A stretch of DNA of 56,383 nt from a virus: positions 1 through 56,383 of IMG/VR virus record IMGVR_UViG_3300031841_002004; one strand, given 5' to 3'. The position numbers and the translations under genes were made by a program. Below the pieces are notes generated by a model, which was not told where the DNA came from, did not search any database, and was given only the letters and a program-made list of their open reading frames with translations. This document shows positions 28,001 to 35,372 of the stretch, piece after piece. Every line of letters starts with the position of its first letter. Position 1 is the first letter of the stretch.

Positions 28001-28427
28001 GACCGCCTTGTTGACCGCCAAACATTTTCGTCCATTCTTCAGTTGCTTGCCTTGCTTTGTTCGGGTCTGTGCCAGGGGCCATTGAAAGACCCGCAGTCAT
28101 CGGGTAGTTCCTGTCGTTACCGGATTGTTGAGGCGGCTTCGCATATGAGGACGAAGCAGCAGGAGCTTTGTAAGCATCCATGCTGAAACCACTGCTGGAG
28201 CTTCCGCTCTTCGACGAACTGCTAGGAGTGCCATGCCGGTACTGATCATAGCCATCGTTTTGAAATGTTTTTTTCTGGGTATTTATACGATTGCTTTGTT
28301 TGTCATATTTTCCAGCTCTGGCATCTTGAACATACCCTGGTGTCCTATCGTATTGACCAGGCTTACCAGGCCTTTCCGTATAACCTTTTAATGGCCTATA
28401 CCAGCTAGAATTTGGAGGCGTGGACAT
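25005..28427 (-). CDS. Very long low-complexity (disordered) virion-operon protein
   Basis: A 1140-residue protein that is Ser, Thr, Pro, Gln, Gly and Asn-rich almost throughout, so mostly intrinsically disordered. A four-residue run (QQGG) is repeated near residue 140. A motif TD[IV]NQ[AV]P occurs at least three times in the middle, each after a Pro/Gln-rich spacer. Only the last 200 residues (SRRPHFKSLGFNSPDLN onward) look foldable. It starts directly after the stop of a 50-residue ORF (TAAATG). Function is unknown. It might be a flexible capsid-interior or decoration protein with repeated docking peptides. Confidence 0.5.
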   Translation of the reverse strand: MSTPPNSSWYRPLKGYTERPGKPGQYDRTPGYVQDARAGKYDKQSNRINTQKKTFQNDGYDQYRHGTPSSSSKSGSSSSGFSMDAYKAPAASSSYAKPPQQSGNDRNYPMTAGLSMAPGTDPNKARQATEEWTKMFGGQQGGQQGGQQGGQSGGYISHIPGVNPHIPTADIQGMGRTGTSSTNTIRALQNQSSGSPSPTSSSTSGTRNTTTTTSTTPGSSRTETTKGGTTKESTTERGESYTEKGPDIFERISQPPTYSGGGWSDPGPPQITKTGWEQAEDSGWNQSGFSATVPSTAAPSSPMTAPMTMASNNTPQGQPAASRSMASMPTQDYSIQTTVEGENPNVRGGSESYYQPTTSESESGFSQNFGMNTAGGGTESTISVTGGLDNPGIPGFQSQSGESFDDWMRAFQSNGFASSSTPSYSETTTAPSVQPTDINQAPSMSRAMEFSEETGEWQNVGYDPNNPVPEPAPPPTPPNTTEDLRDPNYNPGVGYAWQGTEDSGRWRYDYDKYPLDYGLPENIGDWTDEHIEIHNQRRRHTDITHGPPFYTRRDDGAVLQHSTGHSPSDPKVFRETGYAPEPIPQTDINQVPPEGSMSYEEFLSDVFPESSHERAKREMAKRDAFPGFYTDKSGVRRAVDPPQQTDVNQVPPQGGTPYGGMNSVIDNNYGMGYGEGTPIAKSQPSQPTSTAEPQSMNDVLPTPQIYNSQAQTAFDMLQASPTDQMQQTSQSLAPSFEEFYAQVSSNDDVIAANKLMMDEFPAFAQEQTVSVPQQPSQTIIDLDGGKKAGEYSDILQDVVGVDTQESIYDQRRQQAMNAQPVQVSASQTGNNDNDVFMNETDYPVDSVSSDIPVSDSAELPVQQSVDFEATQRTQVSPGTFQMTGVENDQTWNFDNSIDTQALAQAYMSPDFAPAGAAPEAAPSTYEQALNQYREQFPDQPANFGRQNTTLDAGGNVIGQSTGYSNEAEAGRLDYQSALINRINKSRRPHFKSLGFNSPDLNVNELMTGARKDIDDGFTTQFLRDAIASGVDPSDPALTARLDEMLGINNEDFFLDENGNPMYKEDTDISKYLPPVVEQTQWTTPGVDIRYGRPNKPENEGQWFNPVDAFGNPVKRRDLFGYGPGRVTNTGDQLVSSNVPR

Positions 28428-28580
28428 TTATTCGTCACCCTTCTTGGTAGTCATTGCGTCAGTACCCATGCCAGTTCCATGTATCATTCGCAACCGAGTT
28501 TCGTCCTCAGAAGGCATCTGCTTCGACTCCGCAATTAACTTACGAAGAAACTCAAGGTTCTGAATGGCTGGCTGTTCCAT
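28428..28580 (-). CDS. Small 50-residue protein
   Basis: A 50-codon ORF beginning MEQPAIQNLEFLRKLIAESK. It has an amphipathic N-terminal helix and a Gly/Met/Thr-rich end. It lies between the capsid-gene terminator and the 1140-aa gene, whose ATG follows its stop directly, so the two are probably coupled. No strong Shine-Dalgarno site precedes it. It is unrecognised but plausible because it fills the gap exactly. Confidence 0.5.
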   Translation of the reverse strand: MEQPAIQNLEFLRKLIAESKQMPSEDETRLRMIHGTGMGTDAMTTKKGDE

Positions 28581-28615
28581 AAGTAGATATAAAAGGTGTG
28601 GATTCATATGTATAG

Positions 28616-28652
28616 AAAAGGCCCTGGATTAGCCGACCACCAATCCAGGGCC
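28616..28652 (-). terminator. Rho-independent terminator after the capsid genes
   Basis: A perfect 11-bp stem (GGCCCTGGATT with AATCCAGGGCC) closes an 11-base loop and is followed on the minus strand by TTTT. It sits just after the decoration-protein gene and should end or reduce transcription of the scaffold-capsid-decoration unit, lowering expression of the genes beyond it. Confidence 0.9.
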
Positions 28653-28683
28653 TCCCCCGAAAGCCCCGTGTAGGGCGATATTC

Positions 28684-29205
28684 TTAACGGTCAGTATTAA
28701 CAACAGCTAAGACTTCTTCAGTTGCAGCACCAGCTTCAAGTGCGTAACCGATTACGGCTGTGCCGCCATCATCTACGCGACCGGCAGTTGTAACTGTCGA
28801 AAGTGCTGCACCGACTGCAACTGTACCGTGCAAGATAACTTCTGTCGGCCCTTCGACCGTAACCCAGAAGACATCGTTAGCAGATACACCAGCCGATGGG
28901 AGATGCTCGTCAACAACACCAACGAATCGTGCATTCGCTGCTGTGTTGTCTCCGCTTGCAGCTCCAAGCACGGCTGCACCAGCAGTGCCTATGTCAAACT
29001 TGACAACTTTCTTTGGAAGCAACGCACCGCCAGATGTGTTACGAACAGCAACACAAAGCTTGCGACGATTACTTCGGATAACACCAGTAGTTGGGTTAAC
29101 GTCAGTGAATTCTTTCACCGCTCCAACCCAACCCGTACCGTCAGACGCAGACGAAACACCAAGTGTTTGACCTAACGCCCACGGTGGATCAACAAGAAGA
29201 CTCAT
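28684..29205 (-). CDS. Head decoration / capsid-stabilising protein (DUF2190-like)
   Basis: A 173-residue beta-rich protein directly after the major capsid gene and before a strong terminator. The pattern ARFVGVVDEHLPSAG then NDVFWVTVEGPTEV and an Ala/Gly-rich end is typical of small capsid cement proteins of the DUF2190/decoration type. It should bind the capsid surface and stabilise it. The last gene of a highly expressed head unit fits this role. Confidence 0.65.
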   Translation of the reverse strand: MSLLVDPPWALGQTLGVSSASDGTGWVGAVKEFTDVNPTTGVIRSNRRKLCVAVRNTSGGALLPKKVVKFDIGTAGAAVLGAASGDNTAANARFVGVVDEHLPSAGVSANDVFWVTVEGPTEVILHGTVAVGAALSTVTTAGRVDDGGTAVIGYALEAGAATEEVLAVVNTDR

Positions 29206-29230
29206 CTTTTAATTTTCCTTATCTAAAGAG

Positions 29231-30340
29231 TTAAGCTAAAGCAGAAAGTTTGAAAAAATTTCTGGCCGACTTGAATTTCAAGTTGCCAAGCATTGAAACT
29301 ACATAACGATACTGCTGCGTAATTTCATCGTAGAAAGGCCCTTCGCTATTTAGAAGCTGGCCTTCCATGCACAACAGTTCCATGTTGCCCATTGCAAGTC
29401 CGTAACCAGTGTTAGCTGGAACAGAATTTTCTGAGCTTATTTCCACACCATCAAGCTCGAATACGTCTGTGAAGCCGTAGCTACGAAGACCATTCTGCTT
29501 GCTTACGATAACTCGCTCTTTAGCATCAAGAGTGTTAAGGAAGTCAATGAAGAGTCGTCGGTCAAGCAAGACCATATCGACCTGATCCTCAAGCGTATCG
29601 TTTCTGCGAGTTTGATGAATCGCTTCACGAACAGCCTTAACGCAGTTAGCTTCCCAAGTTGTTCCACCAAAGTAACTACTGGTGTAGTTAACAATTGTTG
29701 GAGAGTTGAAGTCAAACTCAGGATCAGCTTCGCCGTTAGGCCAAACACCTGTCTTCTGACTTCCGCCATAAGCACCAAGCGTGGTTGAAAGACCAGCATA
29801 GGTATCACTTGGATAAGCGAATGGATCAGCAGCATTAGCTGTACGCTGTGCGCCAGTGCTAATGTTGATAGTTCCGTTCGTTCCCATGAAAGACTCGATG
29901 CCGTGGAAACGAAGTTCGTTACCAGAAGCATAACCATCAACAACCCATTCCTTGGCAAGGTACTGTTCCATGCTCGTCAAAAGACGATTTGACATTTTTC
30001 CAGCAACATTTACCAAGGCCTGAGCGCCACGGTTCTCAAGCATTTCTTTTTTGTAGATTGCGTCCGTGACTTGTGCGCCACGATACTCAAGCTCTGCGTT
30101 CTTCCAGAGATTCTGTCGAGCGAAGACCCGAGCTGTCTCTCCATTGTTACCTGTTGGAGTATGGTTTCTGTATTGGAGTTCCCAATCAAAACCTCGTCCA
30201 GACATATTAGTTCGTACATTGCCGCTACCTTCGAGAGCAGCAAAGACTTTGTACTTCCGAAGAGATGCAATCTCTTCTTCTTTCAGGTGATTGACGATTG
30301 TTGTCGCAATCGACCTGGCCCAATCAGTGGCACTCGCCAT
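29231..30340 (-). CDS. Major capsid protein
   Basis: A 369-residue protein in the HK97-fold style. It has an N-terminal helix (MASATDWARSIATTIVNHL), an E-loop-like region (GRGFDWELQYR), the spine helix (LLTSMEQYLAKEWVV) and a C-terminal strand set ending in YRYVVSMLGNLKFKSARNFFKL. It follows the scaffold gene directly and precedes the decoration gene and a terminator, the standard order for a phage head unit. No in-frame prohead protease is present, so maturation may not involve cleavage. Confidence 0.85.
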   Translation of the reverse strand: MASATDWARSIATTIVNHLKEEEIASLRKYKVFAALEGSGNVRTNMSGRGFDWELQYRNHTPTGNNGETARVFARQNLWKNAELEYRGAQVTDAIYKKEMLENRGAQALVNVAGKMSNRLLTSMEQYLAKEWVVDGYASGNELRFHGIESFMGTNGTINISTGAQRTANAADPFAYPSDTYAGLSTTLGAYGGSQKTGVWPNGEADPEFDFNSPTIVNYTSSYFGGTTWEANCVKAVREAIHQTRRNDTLEDQVDMVLLDRRLFIDFLNTLDAKERVIVSKQNGLRSYGFTDVFELDGVEISSENSVPANTGYGLAMGNMELLCMEGQLLNSEGPFYDEITQQYRYVVSMLGNLKFKSARNFFKLSALA

Positions 30341-30341
30341 T

Positions 30342-31388
30342 TTAGATTACTCCATCTTTAGTAAGTTGGCTTTGCAGCCGTTCCTCGAAACTTAACCGCT
30401 TGCCCTGCTGGGTTTGCGGTTCCGTAGTACCCGCACTCCTGTTAGGAGTTCGAGTTGCTCGTTCCCGAAGGAACTGCATGTTTTGTTGTGCTACAGGATC
30501 AGGTTGAGCCTGCGGCGAGGGGGTTGGTGAAGGCTGATGCTGCATAACCTGCGGTTGTGGTGCAGGTTGTCGTTGAGCTTGCTCGTAACTGCTTTGAAGC
30601 AAATCTCTTTGCAGCATTCCAGTTGCATACTGCCACCTAGCAGTAGGGCCATTGATGCCTAGCTGTTTTGCTTCAGCAATGTACTGCTGAATAGCATGCC
30701 CTTCACGAGTTACATTACCCTGCTGGTCGTACAACCAATCAGCATTCTGTGCTTCTAAATCATTAATGTAATTCTTTGCTTGGTACTGACCGAGTTGACC
30801 AGCTACCATCTCTTGCGCTTTTTGTGTTGCGACTTGCTCCACGAAAGGCTTGAGAGCATTCTCAGGATCAGTGACCAAGCGGCGAGCGAAATCGGCGGTG
30901 TAGGTCTGATAGTCCCGTAACGCCTGCTGCGCCTCAAACGGCGCTGACGGGTCGATGACCTCTTTGCCGCTTTCAGGGTCTCGGACGATGTATGACTTCC
31001 AAGTGTCTTTAACTTCCGGCGGATTCCACCACTTAGGAGGTGGATCAGGTTGCGAAGCTTTAGCGGCTTCTTCAGCCTTGCTTTTTTGCCACTCAGTAAA
31101 AGCCTGCTTGTTCTGAAGATACTCTTGAGCATATGGCACAACCTGCTGGTACTGTTGCAACTGACGTTGCGACTCTTGGAAACCGTTGTATGCGCCATAC
31201 AGATTGCGAGCGATTGTCAGGTCGTCTTGACCTTCAAATTCGGGTAAAGCACTAAACGCTTGATAAGGACTTTGGAATCCTTGGTTTTGCTCTACTGTTT
31301 GTTCAGGTGCAGATGCCTCTGGCGCAACAGCTTCGGGGGCTTGCGTTTCTTCTGCGACAGGTACATCTGCTAATGATTCTTCGGACAT
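30342..31388 (-). CDS. Scaffolding protein
   Basis: A 348-residue Gln/Ala/Pro/Glu-rich, mostly helical protein placed directly upstream of the major capsid gene. The N-terminus is acidic and Pro/Ala-rich, the middle is a coiled-coil helix, and the C-terminal 60 residues form a basic helical segment that would bind capsid protein. This composition and position match internal scaffolds of podoviruses, which guide procapsid assembly and then leave. Confidence 0.75.
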   Translation of the reverse strand: MSEESLADVPVAEETQAPEAVAPEASAPEQTVEQNQGFQSPYQAFSALPEFEGQDDLTIARNLYGAYNGFQESQRQLQQYQQVVPYAQEYLQNKQAFTEWQKSKAEEAAKASQPDPPPKWWNPPEVKDTWKSYIVRDPESGKEVIDPSAPFEAQQALRDYQTYTADFARRLVTDPENALKPFVEQVATQKAQEMVAGQLGQYQAKNYINDLEAQNADWLYDQQGNVTREGHAIQQYIAEAKQLGINGPTARWQYATGMLQRDLLQSSYEQAQRQPAPQPQVMQHQPSPTPSPQAQPDPVAQQNMQFLRERATRTPNRSAGTTEPQTQQGKRLSFEERLQSQLTKDGVI

Positions 31389-31467
31389 AATTAACCTCTG
31401 TTGGGGCTATCGGGAAATAGGGCCTCTACAGGGTCACTGTCCTTTTATGCTGTTTTTGTTACCGAAT

Positions 31468-31746
31468 TCAGCATTTCCACTTGCGTAGCGACTTGTTTAT
31501 CCGCGAGTTCGGATCATTAGCAGTCTTTTTGCTGGTAAGTTTCTTTTTCATCCCACCCATCCTGGCACAGAATGATTTCTTTCGACTGCCCCCTTCGGGC
31601 TGTGGAGCCTTGAGGTTTCCGCCCGTAGAACGGTTATAAGAAGCACGGCCCTTTGCATTTAATCCGCCGGAAGGACTTTTGCCTTCCTTGCGAGTCCATG
31701 CCGCTGTTTTTGCTTTGCGTACTCGGTCGCCTGCCTTGTCTCTCAT
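31468..31746 (-). CDS. Small basic virion-type protein (DUF6321-like)
   Basis: A 92-residue, very basic protein with a pattern I have seen in many marine and freshwater phages: a WTRKEGK..GGLNAKGRASY segment, GGNLKAP, SFCARMGGMKKK and a C-terminal DPNSRINKSLRKWKC. Such proteins are usually placed near capsid genes, and the function is not known. Its first 13 residues (MRDKAGDRVRKAK) repeat exactly those of the gene just before it. About 80 bases without a gene separate it from the scaffold gene. Confidence 0.6.
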   Translation of the reverse strand: MRDKAGDRVRKAKTAAWTRKEGKSPSGGLNAKGRASYNRSTGGNLKAPQPEGGSRKKSFCARMGGMKKKLTSKKTANDPNSRINKSLRKWKC

Positions 31747-31901
31747 GATGACCTCTTAGTCTTCTCCCAACTCTTGGCATCTGGATAATCTTTATCACCT
31801 GGCTTTGCAGGAGATTCACCACGCTTACGCTTGGCATGAATGTTTGCCCATAAACCGGGACGCTTTGCTTTGCGTACTCTATCTCCAGCTTTGTCTCTCA
31901 T
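31743..31901 (-). CDS. Small basic protein sharing an N-terminus with its neighbour
   Basis: A 52-codon ORF. It begins MRDKAGDRVRKAK, exactly as the next gene does, and continues RPGLWANIHAKRKRGESP with a Lys/Asp-rich end. The W-A-N-I-H-x-K-R-x-R-G-E pattern is a widespread short phage protein of unknown function. It is linked to the 92-aa gene by an ATGA overlap. The shared N-terminus probably arose by a short duplication and may be a common targeting or packaging signal. Confidence 0.6.
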   Translation of the reverse strand: MRDKAGDRVRKAKRPGLWANIHAKRKRGESPAKPGDKDYPDAKSWEKTKRSS

Positions 31902-31903
31902 GT

Positions 31904-32251
31904 CTAGTACCTTATTCCTCGTCGCTGAAGCTCTTGCCTTCCTTGAAGAGTTTGACTCATCCTGTGAATATATTCTCGCATTGCATCTTGGTTTTGATTT
32001 TGCTGCATTTGATTTGCAGCCTGTTTTTGCATTTGCTGGTTATGAACCTGCTGGTTTTGCATTGCTTGCTGTTGAGCAGCAGCTTGCCGCTTCTGTATGT
32101 TGATCAAGATTGGGTCTTGCGTTCCATACATTTGATGGTTTTGTTGGAACTGCTGTAACCGCTTTCGCTCTTCCGCTGCCCTCTTAGCCATTGCTGCACG
32201 ACGCTCCTGCGGAGTCAGCCCATTAAAACCATCACCAAACATTCCAGGCAT
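31904..32251 (-). CDS. Gln-rich helical protein
   Basis: A 115-residue protein with a Gln/Asn/Met-rich central helix (QNQQVHNQQMQKQ) and basic ends. It belongs to the family of short Gln-rich proteins that open this operon. The composition suggests an assembly or internal protein. No domain is recognised. Confidence 0.45.
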   Translation of the reverse strand: MPGMFGDGFNGLTPQERRAAMAKRAAEERKRLQQFQQNHQMYGTQDPILINIQKRQAAAQQQAMQNQQVHNQQMQKQAANQMQQNQNQDAMREYIHRMSQTLQGRQELQRRGIRY

Positions 32252-32253
32252 TG

Positions 32254-32775
32254 CTACACCTCTGTCCTTTCCAGTTTCATTCGTTTTAATTCTTCACGAA
32301 GTTTCCAAGCGTTGTCTGTTTCACGACTGTTCAGAGAACCGTTTTCTATGTAATCACGCAACTCTTCCTCTGATATTTTGTCTTCTAGCTCGTAGTAGTA
32401 TTCCCAAGGCTTCCACCGAAGGTGAGTGCTATTAATCTCGGTGACTAAGATGCCTTTCCTGTTCGTGTATTGATACTTACACCAATACCATTCTTCCAAC
32501 GCTACAGCATCTTCAATGACTTTGAAGTCTTGGCGGAAGCCAGTGCCAGCCCATATGCGCCACTCACCAATTCTTTTAAGTAGAGGCAATGCCTTCTCAA
32601 AACTGACCGGATGGAAGTGGTTGAGATAACTCATGTGTAGAGTCATCACACGAAAACCTACTTGCTCTGGAATGATGATTACCACTAACGAGCATAGAAC
32701 AAACAGTAAGAAGACCTGATAGAAGAGGGTGCGGATGACCGCTTTAAGGCAAGGCCAAAAACACTTACGTGCCAT
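32254..32775 (-). CDS. Single-pass membrane protein of unknown function
   Basis: A 173-residue protein starting at the internal ATG (MARKCFWPC), which overlaps the previous gene by 11 bases and has AAGG upstream. Residues about 12-35 (IRTLFYQVFLLFVLCSLVVIII) are one strong transmembrane segment. The remaining 135 residues are a charged, Trp/Tyr-rich globular part (WYWCKYQYTNRKG, WKPWEYYYELED). A membrane protein among capsid genes is unusual. Possible roles are superinfection exclusion or membrane association of assembly. Confidence 0.5.
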   Translation of the reverse strand: MARKCFWPCLKAVIRTLFYQVFLLFVLCSLVVIIIPEQVGFRVMTLHMSYLNHFHPVSFEKALPLLKRIGEWRIWAGTGFRQDFKVIEDAVALEEWYWCKYQYTNRKGILVTEINSTHLRWKPWEYYYELEDKISEEELRDYIENGSLNSRETDNAWKLREELKRMKLERTEV

Positions 32776-33037
32776 AACCTTGCATCGGTTTCGCTGGTAC
32801 ACCTGGACGAGGCAGTGGTTCTTGTTTGCTGCCTTGCGGAGCCGTAGAGTACGGAATGGATGGATCAGGAGGTGCGACTTCTTGCTCTACTTCCTCTTTT
32901 TCTGGAAGTGGTTGACCGCAAGTTTCACAGTACAAAGTGCCGGGGTCTTTAGGATCATAAACCGCTTGAGGCTTTTGGCCCGTTAGCGGCTTTGTCATGT
33001 CGTACTGGTCTGTAAATCTATCTACTCTGTCTGCCAT
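32765..33037 (-). CDS. Small Pro-rich protein with a CxxC pair
   Basis: A 90-residue protein. A CETC pair lies near residue 37 within an otherwise Pro/Glu/Gln-rich and probably disordered chain that ends in PGVPAKPMQGYGT. With only one CxxC, a zinc site would need a partner. It overlaps the preceding gene by 20 bases. Function is unknown. Confidence 0.45.
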   Translation of the reverse strand: MADRVDRFTDQYDMTKPLTGQKPQAVYDPKDPGTLYCETCGQPLPEKEEVEQEVAPPDPSIPYSTAPQGSKQEPLPRPGVPAKPMQGYGT

Positions 33038-33440
33038 ATCTTTGCCTCATTTGTCTCGCGAATTCGTTATCAAAGAAATGTTGCTCTTCCCGTCTTTTCA
33101 TTTCCTGGTTATATCTGTTCTCTTGAGCTATTTGTTCTGCTTCCGCTGATTCACGGTCTGCCTGAAATCTTTGTTTCGCCTGTTTAAAGGCATCCTGACC
33201 GAAATTGTTTACGAAGTTTACTCCTGCCCTATCAATCTGATTCTGCGGTGCATTAGCAGCAATCAATTGTCTAATTTGATTTTCCCTTGCCTGTCGAAGT
33301 TCTGGACGAGGACTTTGGTTCTCTTCTCTAGCCTGTCGTTTACCTATGCCTATTTGACGCAGAAATTCCCTTTTCGCCTCTCGATTCCCGTACATGGAAG
33401 GCGGGAAATCAATTTTTTCGTAACTTCCATCGTAAGGCAT
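33018..33440 (-). CDS. Gln/Arg-rich helical protein
   Basis: A 140-residue, highly charged and Gln-rich helical protein. A central part (IRQLIAANAPQNQIDRAGVNFVNNFG) could be globular and the C-terminal half is a coiled-coil helix. It is tightly spaced with its neighbours. By composition it is a possible assembly or internal virion protein. It is not recognised. Confidence 0.45.
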   Translation of the reverse strand: MPYDGSYEKIDFPPSMYGNREAKREFLRQIGIGKRQAREENQSPRPELRQARENQIRQLIAANAPQNQIDRAGVNFVNNFGQDAFKQAKQRFQADRESAEAEQIAQENRYNQEMKRREEQHFFDNEFARQMRQRYGRQSR

Positions 33441-33442
33441 TA

Positions 33443-33823
33443 CTAAGTCCTTGGGTCGTATTGAATTTTGAAAGCGGCATTCCTTGCACCGCTTGGATGA
33501 TTAAACACGGGAACCTTCTTTGCTCGACGACCATTCTGCATCACAACTTCGCCAGGAAGCTGGTCAAAAGGATGCATGCTCTCCCGCCGTTCTTGCTGTC
33601 TTGCATTTATCTGCATCTCCGCAAGACGTTCCTTTAAATTTCTGTCTGCTTGCTCGCTTGCCATCGCTTGGTTGTACCGCCTTTGCCGAGCGACTGCTTC
33701 CGCATTCTTCCGGGCATTTGCAAGACGGATTGCGTTATCCTTGGCAACCATGTCTCTGCCTTGCTGAAGAAATTTTTCGCCAGCAGTCATGGCTTGCATC
33801 ATGTGGTACTGTTGTAAATTCAT
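33443..33823 (-). CDS. Ala/Arg/Gln-rich helical protein
   Basis: A 126-residue protein. The first 80 residues form an Ala/Arg/Gln/Glu helix and the last 45 (HPFDQLPGEVVMQNGRRAKK) look like a small beta hairpin domain. It is one of four consecutive short helical proteins at the head of the operon. Function is unknown. Confidence 0.45.
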   Translation of the reverse strand: MNLQQYHMMQAMTAGEKFLQQGRDMVAKDNAIRLANARKNAEAVARQRRYNQAMASEQADRNLKERLAEMQINARQQERRESMHPFDQLPGEVVMQNGRRAKKVPVFNHPSGARNAAFKIQYDPRT

Positions 33824-33834
33824 AAAGCTCTCCT

Positions 33835-34272
33835 CTATTTACTACTGTTCCTCTTTGCTCGTTTTATAGCCATTTTTACTATCGCTTTCCCCGCCATGTC
33901 TATAAATGGCAACTTCCTTTTATTTGCCTCCTCTCTCAACCAGCCCACAATGGTGTCAATGTTTTCCTCGCACCACTCTACCCCACGAACATTCATCATG
34001 ATGGCACGTTTATTACAAGTGCAATTCGGAGTGGCAACAATGCCGACCTTGGCTAGCAATTTCTTCAACTCTGTGCCAGCACCGGGAGTTTCTTTTTCAT
34101 GAGGAAAATTTTCGTGATTTGCGTCCACAGTAATCTTGCCGTCATCGTGCGTCTTAACAATACACGGTCTGACTTCATCTAACGTGTAACCGCGAATGAC
34201 CGCTGTTGTTGCAAGTTGATTCATGCTCCACTTGACATACACAGGGCCTGTCCATTTTTTTGCTTTTTGCAT
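33835..34272 (-). CDS. Hypothetical protein with CTCNKRA / WCEENI motif
   Basis: A 145-residue protein. The N-terminus is short and variable. Residues about 65-105 (ELKKLLAKVGIVATPNCTC, then NVRGVEWCEENIDTIVGWL) form a conserved-looking Cys-containing helical unit, and the C-terminus is a basic amphipathic helix. I associate this arrangement with virion genes in prophages and phages of Planctomycetes-type bacteria. That is memory of a family style, not a verified match, and the function is unknown. Confidence 0.45.
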   Translation of the reverse strand: MQKAKKWTGPVYVKWSMNQLATTAVIRGYTLDEVRPCIVKTHDDGKITVDANHENFPHEKETPGAGTELKKLLAKVGIVATPNCTCNKRAIMMNVRGVEWCEENIDTIVGWLREEANKRKLPFIDMAGKAIVKMAIKRAKRNSSK

Positions 34273-34280
34273 TTTTATAC

Positions 34281-34829
34281 CTACGGATCAACACAGTCAC
34301 TGTTGGGCGTAACCCCATCGTCCCAATCACAAAAGTAACTTTGAACACAGTCGAGCTGAACTCTCTCGTTGACTGCTGTCCCTGCACCACCAGGTGTGGG
34401 ACAAGTGCAGGTCAGCCGGACGACAAAACCACCACCATGAGCCAATATGCTCCCATGATTACTATCGCAACTATTGCCATTTTCATCTGTACTCCAAGCA
34501 GCACCATCCCAAATGGCAAAGCAGCAGCCACATTCACCGGCAGTAGAAACGCATATACCTGCAATAATTTCGCCGTCGTAATCACCCGCACGGGCGGCAA
34601 TCAAACAGGAACAAATCGGCCCATTTGCAGAAACAAGATGCTCTACAAAACCTGAACCTTGAGGTACTGGGACAACAGGGCCGCCACACACTCTGCCTGT
34701 TTCTTCATCCGCAACTTCGACCCAACCAGCAAAATCTTCTCCATGTTCATCCACGCCCTCTTCCCATCTCTTTGAACAAGGGCCACACGTAGGACAAGGG
34801 TCTGCATTGTCGCAACACGGACAGGTCAT
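34281..34829 (-). CDS. Cysteine-rich protein (first gene of the virion operon)
   Basis: A 182-residue protein with 19 cysteines, six of them in the first 18 residues (CPCC, CPTCGPC). The rest is Gly/Ala/Val-rich beta-type sequence with scattered single cysteines. It could bind several metal ions or be disulfide-stabilised on the virion surface. GGAGTG lies upstream of its ATG. As the first gene after the ORF-less 34830-35289 stretch it would be transcribed first in the late unit. Confidence 0.5.
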   Translation of the reverse strand: MTCPCCDNADPCPTCGPCSKRWEEGVDEHGEDFAGWVEVADEETGRVCGGPVVPVPQGSGFVEHLVSANGPICSCLIAARAGDYDGEIIAGICVSTAGECGCCFAIWDGAAWSTDENGNSCDSNHGSILAHGGGFVVRLTCTCPTPGGAGTAVNERVQLDCVQSYFCDWDDGVTPNSDCVDP

Positions 34830-35289
34830 AGAACACTCCGAAAGACAGGGGACTAAAGACTAATGTCCTGCAAGTTGAAACCAGCCTGAAACTAGGGGGG
34901 ACAAAAAATCCAAGAGCGGATATGACATAACCATCGGCGAGCCGCCGGGGGGGCAAGGCCCCTCCGTGCAATAGGCGAGCATCCGATGCCCAGGGCTTGG
35001 CGGTTGGCATGGCTGGCGGCCTACCGTTTGACGTTTTCCGGGGTATTTTCGGCGGTGTGGTTTTGGCTGTCTTCCGCTGGTGCGCGCGTCACAGGCTATC
35101 CTCGCGCCCCGTGGCTATGGTTGCGGGGTTTCTGCGGTGCTTTTGTTCGGTCTACTGTTTAGAATTGGGGCCAAACCTTCCCGGCATGCTGTTCCCTAGG
35201 TGTTTTCGTCCGGTGATATGGTTATGCATGTCCCCCCCTCATCACTCGGGTTCCCTCTTGGACAGTTGGTGTGTTGAGACTAGGTACGA
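34830..35289. other. GC-rich ORF-less stretch upstream of the virion operon
   Basis: About 460 bases with no credible gene on either strand. The sequence is richer in G and C than the flanks and contains several short inverted repeats. CATCGG/CCGATG arms (34932-34937 and 34983-34988) enclose CGGC/GCCG and GGGGC/GCCCC pairs. It should hold the start of the late transcript, and it could also be a packaging site or a structured RNA. I find no convincing sigma70 promoter on the minus strand here. Confidence 0.4.
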
Positions 35290-35321
35290 AAAAGGCCCGC
35301 AAGCGGTGAAGCCTGCGGGCC
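35289..35321 (-). terminator. Terminator of the 398-aa gene unit
   Basis: An 8-bp stem (GGCCCGCA with TGCGGGCC) closes a 12-base loop and is followed on the minus strand by TTTTT. It lies about 50 bases past the stop of the 398-residue gene. It should separate that gene's transcript from the virion operon. Confidence 0.85.
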
Positions 35322-35372
35322 AAATTGCTCTGAGCTTTTTTTTGCGTTTTTGAAAACTGGGTGTGATTTTCC

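Noticed and set aside
34997-35353. Plus-strand ORF of 118 codons in the GC-rich stretch
   Set aside because: No ribosome site, odd composition, and it runs through the terminator of the 398-aa gene.
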